DNA from: Planctomycetota bacterium
Lineage (GTDB): Bacteria > Planctomycetota > Phycisphaerae > UBA1845
Length of the DNA stretch: 64,000 nucleotides
Assembly: GCA_030616775.1 (NCBI GenBank)
Contig: JAUWWQ010000009.1
Span: 35,764 to 99,763 of the forward strand
Direction of reading: 5' to 3'
The notes below the pieces were generated by a model that did no database searches, was not told the origin of the DNA, and was given only the letters and a program-made list of their open reading frames with translations. Both the position numbers and the translations under genes were made by a program. Below, piece after piece: positions 26,201 through 34,700 of the stretch (its first letter is position 1; the number at the start of each line of letters is the position of its first letter).

Positions 26201-28738
26201 CACCGGTGTGTGATAGCCCCGGTCGAAGGGTAGTTGCTTGACGAAGACGCCTTGCGCCCGAAGATGTTTGACCACCGGCTCGGCGTCTTTGGGCCCCACG
26301 ACAACCACTACCTGGTGCGGACAGTTGTCGTTGGCGATGTGGACCGCTCGGTCTATCTGGGTTGCGAGGCGGAGCACTTCCTCATGGCTCGCGCCAACTG
26401 CGAGCATGGTCATCCGTGGGATACTCGTGTCCTCGGCGAGTTTGCGGTACATCTCGTCAAGCCGGTTCATGCTGGCGACGAATTGGTCAATGTCGACCAC
26501 GCCGGCGCCGGCCATCGCGATCCATTCACCGGCACTGTGGCCGGTGATCATGTCCGGCTTGACGCCCAGCCGCCCAAGTAACGTATACATTGCCCCGTCT
26601 GCGGTAAGGACTGCTTCAGTGGCACGTTCGATCTTCCACAACCGACTTTCAGCAGCCTGCGCCTCCTCGTCGGAAAAGAAGGGGGGTGGAAAGATGTCGG
26701 CGCTGGGGGGATAGCGATCCGGCCTTGCAACCGCGCGGTCGGCGGCCTCAAAACAGGCCCGAACCTCGGGAAAATGAATACAAAGCTCTGCCATCATGTT
26801 GACATACTGGGACCCCTCGCCGGGGAAGAGCAATGCCAGCTTACCACCACGGGCCGGCGATTCCGTCAAGTAGTAGATCCCCTTGGCGTCCCTGATCTGG
26901 TCGCACTGCGGATCGCTTAAACGGTCGGCGGCCCGCCCGAGTTTCTCCGCCAGGTCGGGAAGCGACGAGGCCACGACCGCAACCCGGTAATCCGCTCCGC
27001 CCAGCGAGGTGTTAAGGGTGTAGGCAAGATCACGAATGGCAACACCATCGGCCGCGACAGCGTAATCGCGCATACGCCCTATCGATTCCAGCAGTGCCTC
27101 ACGACTGTCACCCTGAACCACACATACCTCGGTGGGCCAGTCACGAATGAGCGTCGACGGCTCATTGTGTTGGGAAGGCACTGAGGTCTGTTCGCTGATC
27201 GCCCGGGCAGTCGGTTCCACAGGCAGCGGTGTCGGCGCCGCGGTCCGGAATGTCGTTGGAACTGTGTGAACAGTTGGTGCCCCTAGGCAGCCGACGTCAT
27301 TGTACTCTTCCAAGACGACGTGGGCGTTGACGCCGCCAAAGCCGAAGGCACTAACGCCTGCCCTGCGCGGCGTGTCGGTCCGGCCGTGAATCCACGGCCT
27401 GGTTTCAGTGTTCACGTAGAAGCGGCTGTCGTCTTCGGTCAATGCGTCGACCGGCTGTTGGCAGTTTAGCGTAGGCGGCAGTACGCGGTGGTACAGGGCC
27501 AGCACGGTCTTGATCAAACCCGCCGCGCCTGCGGCAGGCATGGTGTGGCCTATCATCGACTTTACCGAGCCTACGGCGCAGACCGGCGGTCCTCCATCGC
27601 CTGGACCGAACACCCGGTGCAACGCTTCCACCTCTGCCGAATCACCGATTGACGTCCCCGTCCCGTGGGCCTCGATCAGCCCAACAGTCTGGGGTGGAAT
27701 GCCGCTCATTTCGTAGGCACGACGCAGGGCCAGTTCCTCACCTTCGACCCGCGGGGCCGTCACACTGGTGGCCTTCCCGTCACTGCTCGTGCCGACACCC
27801 TTGATCACCGCGTAGATCCGATCTCCGTGCGCTACGGCGTCTTCGAGGCGCTTGAGCACGATGATTCCGATCCCCTCGCCCGGCAGAATACCATCGCAAT
27901 CCTTATCGAACGGGCGGGCAATTCCGCTTCGCGAGAGCGCCCCCATCGCTGTGAACACCTGCAGGAACGGCACGTCGAAGAAGATGTGGACCCCACCTAC
28001 GAGCACCAGATCGTATTGGCCGGTCAGCAAGTCACGAACCGCCAGATCAGTCGCGATCAAAGCGGATGCACAAGCGGCGTCAACGGTGTACGTCGGTCCC
28101 TTAAGATCGAGACGGTTCGCCACCCGTCCTGTGGTAATGTTGGGGATCAGACCCGGTGCAGTCTCCGCGCCGAAACCGGGGAGTTTCGAGCGAATGGCCT
28201 TCTTGATTTCATCAAGCTGGGCCTCCGTATACTCCGGGTGCAGGGTTTTCAGTATCTCCAGCGTCTGGTGCGTCATCGTTCCGCGCTGTAGCAGGCCTGT
28301 AAGACCGGCCCCCAGGTAACTTCCCCGACCCAGAATAAACGCCGACCGGGCACCATTGAGTTCACGTTCGAGATACCCGGCATCCTGCATGGCCTCATAG
28401 ACCGCTCGAAGCACGAGGAACTGGTCAGGCTCAGCGCCTTCCACCGCCCGTGGCATCGTCCCGCAGCGCAGGGGATTGAATGCAAATGACCCGCCCAGAT
28501 AACCACCCCGTTTGCAGTACACCCGGTCTTCCGCGTTGGGATCCGGATCATAAAAAACTTCCGGGTCCCAACGTTCGCGTGGAACATCGGTGATGGCGTC
28601 CACCCCGCTGACGATGTTGTGCCAGAACTCGGCCAGGTTGCGGGCGCCGGGAAAGGTGCACGCCATCCCGATCACCGCTACGTCACCACGGACGGTCGGC
28701 CTGCGCGGATGGCTGCTGCTGTCGACGGGCCTGCTCAC
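23243..28738 (-). CDS. Type I polyketide/PUFA-like synthase, KS-AT-ACP-DH-PPTase
   Basis: The 1831-residue synthase has these domains in order. KS, about residues 18-478: Cys223 in TVDAACASA, His358 in EAHGTGT, His398 in SVKSMIGHT. AT, about 632-955: LLFPGEGSQ and Ser735 in GHSAGEW. An Ala/Pro/Ser-rich linker. ACP, about 1147-1225: Ser1181 in LGIDSIKR. Hotdog DH, about 1245-1550: NDHCLD with His1278, MFHGPRFQG, and Asp1473/Gln1477 in LLDAAGQ. The glycine and proline of the HxxxGxxxxP motif are displaced by an insertion. A C-terminal Sfp-type 4'-phosphopantetheinyl transferase, about 1600-1800: GIDLERVE and WCAKEAAGKATG. It can therefore pantetheinylate its own and its partner's carrier domains. 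GTG start, four-base overlap with the upstream synthase gene. Confidence 0.92.
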   Translation of the reverse strand: MSRPVDSSSHPRRPTVRGDVAVIGMACTFPGARNLAEFWHNIVSGVDAITDVPRERWDPEVFYDPDPNAEDRVYCKRGGYLGGSFAFNPLRCGTMPRAVEGAEPDQFLVLRAVYEAMQDAGYLERELNGARSAFILGRGSYLGAGLTGLLQRGTMTHQTLEILKTLHPEYTEAQLDEIKKAIRSKLPGFGAETAPGLIPNITTGRVANRLDLKGPTYTVDAACASALIATDLAVRDLLTGQYDLVLVGGVHIFFDVPFLQVFTAMGALSRSGIARPFDKDCDGILPGEGIGIIVLKRLEDAVAHGDRIYAVIKGVGTSSDGKATSVTAPRVEGEELALRRAYEMSGIPPQTVGLIEAHGTGTSIGDSAEVEALHRVFGPGDGGPPVCAVGSVKSMIGHTMPAAGAAGLIKTVLALYHRVLPPTLNCQQPVDALTEDDSRFYVNTETRPWIHGRTDTPRRAGVSAFGFGGVNAHVVLEEYNDVGCLGAPTVHTVPTTFRTAAPTPLPVEPTARAISEQTSVPSQHNEPSTLIRDWPTEVCVVQGDSREALLESIGRMRDYAVAADGVAIRDLAYTLNTSLGGADYRVAVVASSLPDLAEKLGRAADRLSDPQCDQIRDAKGIYYLTESPARGGKLALLFPGEGSQYVNMMAELCIHFPEVRACFEAADRAVARPDRYPPSADIFPPPFFSDEEAQAAESRLWKIERATEAVLTADGAMYTLLGRLGVKPDMITGHSAGEWIAMAGAGVVDIDQFVASMNRLDEMYRKLAEDTSIPRMTMLAVGASHEEVLRLATQIDRAVHIANDNCPHQVVVVVGPKDAEPVVKHLRAQGVFVKQLPFDRGYHTPVFTYICEPLCKYFESLAIHKPLTTVYSCTTAKPYPTDPAKVVDLAAGAFARPLLFRETVEAMYAAGARVFVEAGPRGNLTAFTDDILRGRPHVAIATDHHRRSGITALNHAVGMLAALHVPLEFGCLYSPRSPRKLTLDPAVDRPVDEDSAPGTMQVSLCYPKLELAERPESCNTSPPASSASDTQQVEPVVPDTTEALSLLESEAADTAHTYADPQALPTEVRTAEDGSPPAPADAAMQEHFRMMERFLETQEEVMRAYLAARPHAEASDAPPESPPSEAASITSTSTVASEEKAEPPSRSLEDTLIAIVSEKTGYPSEMLNLDLDMEADLGIDSIKRIEILGALQETGGHTLPTGEIDLEQVAKLKSLRQVIEFLENLEGVSSPPGDDRSIPPPDAGALAFSGRVVSHTPGTEVVVVREIDPNGDLYLNDHCLDPRVSESNSQRDMLAVIPLTVSLEMMAEVAALLMPGRKVVGAKGIQAGKWIEVGKGGPKVELMISAYTGSSDRSGGTPYNEVRAAIHHRRSEDPEAAADAQPVVEGTIVFADSFPSAPPVELPDLKNRRPPANTAEQMYAQRRMFHGPRFQGVVSLDEVGEDGLIARLEVLPTDNLLRSKESPCFHVDPFLLDAAGQLVGYWPVEYFNEGFVLFPIRLHELTLYRENLKPGERAVCQMRIREVSQRQVRADMEIIAPDGRLWMRLRGWQDWRFYWAPNFYDFWRFPNKGSLSEPIELSLPNDCQDVVCRRMTPFEEMRTPIWERLWAHLILSHRELAGYRAMSDDAGRADWLFGRAVAKDAVRTWVKRHYGLDLYPADVEIDNDAHGAPVAGGQWVSRVGEAPRLTISHKGAVAVAAAGRRALGIDLERVEPRDAGFCAVAFNENERQLLGKLDGDNRDEWITRVWCAKEAAGKATGRGLSDGPRAMTVCTISTDTRRTGGSPDCLMVSCDGSSDARSPETYNQRFMVHSIRHGEFVIALAVPERSRDEGA

Positions 28739-31700
28739 GCGCCTCTCCCCGCTGAGCCCGTGCCAGCCTCCGCCAGGCGGTTCAGCGCCTTGCTACACGT
28801 TACCTCCAGGTCCTCCATCCACCCGACGACCTTCCCCTCAGCGTTGAAAAAGACCAGGTCGGCATGGACCGAAGATCCGCCTGTGTACTTGCGTACCCTG
28901 ACTTGGCATCGCACTTCTCCCGGGCCGAGCTGCCCCACGCGGTGATAGCGGCTGAAACGGGAGGGCAGCGGCGTCATGTCCAGGTGAGTCCGCACCCAGA
29001 CGACCCCCATCTGCAAGGCGCTGTCGACCACTACCGGATCGATCAGCCAGGCGGCGTCGGACGCTTCCGCCAACAACCGCTGAGGCAATGACGGTAAGAC
29101 GCGTCCAACCACGCCGCCCCTACCGATCGCCTCAATCTCGGAGATTCCGGCAAGAAGCGGACCGTGGAACAACAACCTTTCGTAGACCTCCTCTATCGAC
29201 ATGGACAACGGACGGCCGTCGAGGAGTTCCCACGGCGGTGGAGCGACCACATCCGGCATGGCGGTTCGGAGCTGAGCCATAGTGGTGTAATACACTTGCG
29301 GGTGATCGCCCCGGCTCTCCACTCGAAGGTTCACGTCGACGCCGCCCTGAACTTCCGACGGTCGGGCCGCCACTATGCGAAGCGCCGATGGCCCATCTTC
29401 CAGCCATATTCCGCGCAAGACGCGCAGCTCACAAAAAGCGGTAAGATGCAGGTCCGGCCAACCGGAAACGACCACTTCGGATAGAAGCTCCAGTGCTATC
29501 GCCATCGGCATGACGGGCTTACCGTCGAGCTGATGGTCCGTAAGATAAAGGTCGTGCGAGGGATCGAGCTCACGATCACAGACAAACGAGCCGTCTGGAT
29601 GGCGTGTGGTGCTCACTCGCCCGCTTAACAAAGGCATACCGGTGGAGAGAAGACTTCCATCTTGCCCATCCGCCAATCTCCGATCCGAAATCCGAAATCC
29701 GAAATCCGGGATCGCCTGACCGGGTTTAGCGGTGCGGCCCAGTGATTCCTCGCGCTGAGTGGCCGGGTAGTCGGCGGCGCCGAGTGGACCGCTAAGAATC
29801 ACTTCCGCTTCCTCCTTACGTCCGTAGAGCAGCTCATCGACAAAAGCCCGCCGTCCGGCCGATGGTGAGATCAGACTAATTCCCGCCTTCTCGAGCTGTT
29901 TCGCGAGTTCGGGTGACACCATGCCGCCACTGGACTCCCACGGGCCCCAGTTCAACGAAGCCACTCGCCCCGGCCAACGCCCGTTGAGCCAGACAGCAAG
30001 TTTGTTGAGCACCTCATTCGCCGCGGCGTAGTCGCACTGACCTCGATTGCCGTACCGGGCGGTGGTAGAAGAGAAGAAGAAGAGGAACCCGAGCGAATCG
30101 CTACGCAGCTTGGAGGCCAGCACCTCTGCACCGACCACCTTCGGGCTTATCACACGTTGAAACGATTCGGGCGTCTTATCCCTGATCAGCTTGTCTTCGA
30201 TCACACCCGCGCCGTGGATCACGCCGTCGAGTCGGCCAAGGCGGTCGTAAAGCTCATCAATCAGCGCCCCGAAGGCGTCGCCGTCGGTGACGTCGACGGC
30301 GTGGTATTCGACGTTCGCACCAGCCCTTCGCATAGCTGCGAGATTAGCGCGAATTTCCCGCTCCCGGCAAACGTGCTTGTAGACGGTCTCAACGCGTGCC
30401 GGTGTGGGCTTCTCACCGGACGCCTCAATCTCCCTTAGAAGAGCCCCCTTGAGTTCCCTGGCACCGGACAGATGCGCCGTTTGAGGTGACTCGTGCTCCG
30501 GCGGCAACGGCGAGCGGCCCATAAGCACCAACGTACATTTGAACCGCTCAGCCAGCTCCTTGGCCACCTCCGCGGTTATGCCTCGGGCCCCTCCCGTGAT
30601 AAGCACCACGGAGTCGGCACATAGCGAGACGCCCTTGGAATCGGCGTGTGAAGTCTCCTCACTACGCGAGGCGTCGGATCCGTAAAAGGATCCATCCCCT
30701 TCTTCGACCGGTCTGACAGGCGAGGCCACAGGACGTAACGCGACCCGGTGGCCCGAGTGATATCCGACCTCGACGATTCCATCACGCCCGTCCATCTCGT
30801 CCAACAGTGCCGACACGATCGTTCCGGGTGGGGCATCCAGCTCAAAGTCGAGTGCCTTACAGGTGACATCGGTCCACTCGCGGGCGAGCGCTTTGACAAA
30901 ACCGCAAACACCGCCGTGCATGGGCCGGAAGTCCGCGGAAAGGACGCTCGCGGCGCTGGCGAAGGTGCCCCCCATCCGGGTCGCCGCGATGACGCAGCCC
31001 GAGCCGTCTTCCCGAAGATCGGACTCCAAATACTGGACAAGGTTGAACAGGCTGTTCAGCTCGACGTTCAACGCCTTGTCCCACCGTAATGGATGATCCG
31101 CCGGCGTGAATCCGTGGTCCCCCAGCGGTAGCAGGTGGATCAGAGCGGACACCGGTCTGCATTCACTCCGGATTCGTTCCACGAATTCGCGAGCGGCGCG
31201 GGGGTCGGACAGGTTCACGCGCGGGCGCCGGCCATCGCTCTCCCCATTGTGTGTCACGGCAATGACAACAGCGGTCAGACCGCGCCCGGTCAGTTCCTCA
31301 GCCAATGATGACGCGACACCACGCTCGTCGTCGGTAATCACCACAACCCCATCGTGCGAAGCCCGACGATCACACTCCAGCGTTTCACACTCGACGGTCT
31401 CCAGCAGCATGCGCGGCACGCTTTCTGTCGGTGCGGGACCATGATGGTCACGGCGCACAGGCTGAAGCTCGGCGCTTGGTGGGGTTGGTTGCGCCTCGAC
31501 AGCGTGATCCCGAATCCAGTCAACGATTGCGCCCAACGTCTTCAGTTTGGCCAGCGCCTCGATTTCGGCATCCACGAACTGATCCGGAAGGATCGAGTCG
31601 CTCTGAAGCGCACCGATAATCTCAAGCCGTTTGATTGAGTCGATCCCCAGATCAGCCTCCAGATCGAGCTCGATATCCAGCATCTCAGGCGGATAACCGG

Positions 31701-34700
31701 TTCGGTCGCTGACGATACCGACAAGACGGGCGACGAGTTCCTGGCGCGTGAAACGCGATCCTGAGGGTTCGTCCGCTGACGACCGGTCTTGAGATTCAGC
31801 CGTTGCCCGAGGTTCTGCTGTGGGAATGGGCGTCGCTTCCCTAGCGGCCCACGGACTTCTTGCTGCGGTAGTCGCATCAGGCTGTACCTGCTCAGCCCCG
31901 GTTGCTGTCGACCCGGCGCCCTTCAAGTAGGCACACATGACGCTTTTCTGTGTATCGAGAAACCTGGCCATGAGACGGTGATGGGCACTTAGGATCGGAT
32001 CGTGGCCGTCCAGTTCGGTTGAAGCCTGCGGCTGAGCACAGGCTGCAAGCGGGGTCAAGTCCGATTCCGGTGGCGCCGGTGCAGGCAAGGTCGGCGCAGA
32101 AGGCGATCTTACGGGCGTTGTCCGCTTGCGAGCAGCCGGCTCCGGTCGACCGCCGAGCGGAACCGCTCGGGCACCGATGACCATCCACGTCGTTGGCGGC
32201 AACGGAGCGGGCTTGGTCTGTTCGACGAGCCGATCGAGGTCCAGCGTTTTCTCTGTTCGCTGAGCGAAGAGGGGAGCACTGTCGAACACGACACCCGCGA
32301 CGGCAAGCTGCGCCAAGGCGTGGACCAGTTGGAGCAGACCGTTGCGGCACGGTTGGTCCGTCGCCACCGCGATAAACGAACCACCCTCAAGCGTTTGCTC
32401 GATCAGACCGCTCAGCGTACTCCCCGGCCCGACCTCCACGAAGACCCTCGCCCCGGCGTCATACATGGCCCGCACTTCATCCGCGAAGCGCACCGGCTTG
32501 ACGAGATGTTCCACGAGTCTGGTCCGGATCGCCGCCCGATCGCTCGGATACGGGGATGCGGTTGTGTTCGAGAAAACCGGCATCTGCGGCGCCGACAGAG
32601 AGACACTGCCCACAAACTCCCGCAACGGCTCCAGAACACTGTTGACAAGGCTGGAGTGAAATGCGCATGACACTCGGATGCGCCGACCCGATACGCCCTG
32701 GTCAGACAGCCGTTTCAGCGCTTCCTCGACACCCGCCTCGGTTCCGGAAATTACCGTTTGCGCGGGAGCGTTAATATTGGCGATCACGACACCGTCGACA
32801 GCGTCAACTATGCGTGCCACGGTCGATTCGTCCGCACTAACCGCGGCCATCGTTCCGGGCGCCTCTCGGGCGGCGTCCATGATGAACCGCCCGCGAGCCT
32901 CAGACAATGGGATCAGATCACCAAAGCTGATCACACCCGCTGCCCAAAGAGCCACGTATTCACCGTAGCTGTGTCCGCAGGTCAGGTCCGGACGAATACC
33001 CAGGCCCGACAGAACGCCGTACATGGCCACATCGGCCGCGCCCATCGCGGGCTGTGCCACGTTCGTTTGCGTCAACGCCGCTTCGTCGGCTCTTCGGTCG
33101 TCATCCGTAAACCTGGGCTGCGGAAAGACGAGACTACTCAGTGGTCTGTCCAACACATTGACCAGGCAGCAGTCCGCTTCCTCGAAGACCTCTCGGACGC
33201 CGGGATATGCGACGGCCAGATCACGAAGCATGTCCACACTCTGCGAGCCCTGGCCTGGAAAGGCGAAGGCGATCTTGCCCTCAGGGGCTAGCGGGTTCGC
33301 AGAATAGTAGATGCCTTGTGGGTCACGGAAGTCGTAGCAGCCGGAAGCGTCGGCTTTACCCGCCCTGTTTAGCGCAAGCTTCGCGGTTGCGAGCTTCGAC
33401 ACAAGGTCGTCAAGGGAATCAGCCACGATGGCCAGACAGTGACAACCTGTTCCCCGCCCAGTCTCCAATCCCCCATCCGCCGTTCGACAGACCGCTGCCG
33501 CCAGATCACGAAGCAGCGGCCTGGCCCCTTGCTCGATCGCGGCGCTGATCCGATCGAGGGAGCCGACGATCTCCTCCGCCGACTCGGCCCGCCATATAAA
33601 GAGTTCCGCAGGCCACTCTCGCAGCGCCGGGGGATTAGTCGTAAGTTGAATGCCCCCGTCAATGCGGCCGGGGTGGACACGTTCGCCTCCGTCCGCGTGT
33701 GCATGCTTGGAGGGAGATCGGCTTCCCGGTTCGTACTCTTCGAGCACGGTATGAAAGTTCGTTCCCCCGAAGCCGAACGCGCTGACACCGGCGCGTCGCG
33801 GCGCGTCGTCCAGCCTGGCGATCCATGGCCGGGTCTCCGTGTTTACATAGAACGGACTCTGAGGGAAGTCGGCTTTCGGGTTGGGTTTCGTGACTCCGAC
33901 GGTTGGTGGCAACACCTTGTGGTAAAGGGCGAGAGCTGCCTTGAGCAATCCCGCCATACCCGCCGCGGCCTTGGTGTGTCCGATCACGCTTTTTACGGAG
34001 CCAAGTGCACAGCTTTGCCTTTTCGCCCCGGCGGCGCCGAACATTCGTGTCAAGGACTCGACCTCTGTCTGATCGCCCACCACGGTGCCGGTGCCGTGCG
34101 CCTCGATGAGCCCCACAGTGTCCGGTCCTACCCCAGCCCTGGCGTAGGCGCGCTTTAGGGCCCGAATCTGCCCGGCGGGGCGCGGCGCGGCCAGACCCTT
34201 GTCCTTCCCGTCGCTCGATGAGCCCACCCCTTTGATGACTGCATAAACGCGATCGCCGTCACGCAAAGCGTCCTCAGCCCGCTTTAGCACAGCGATTGCG
34301 ACACCCTCACCAATGACAATTCCGTCAGTCGACTCATCGAATGTCTTGCATTGACCGGTCGGAGATAGTGCTTGGGTTTTGCTAAAGCAGAGGTAGGAAA
34401 ACGGGTTTTGCATGGTATCGGCGCCGCCGACGATCACCATGCTGGCCGATCGCGACTCCAACTCGTTAAACGCCAGATGAACGGCTGCCAGGGAGGATGC
34501 GCACGCCGCATCGACGGTGCAGTTCATACCACCCAGATCGAACCGATTGGCCACTCTTCCGGCAGCGACATTGAGAAGCAATCCGGGGAATGAATCCTCC
34601 GTCCACTCAGGCAAAATACCATCAAGCCTGTCGATCAGTTCCGCCGCCTCATCCGCCGTCCCGCCGGCAATGCGAATGTAGTGCGGAAGCAACGATCGGA

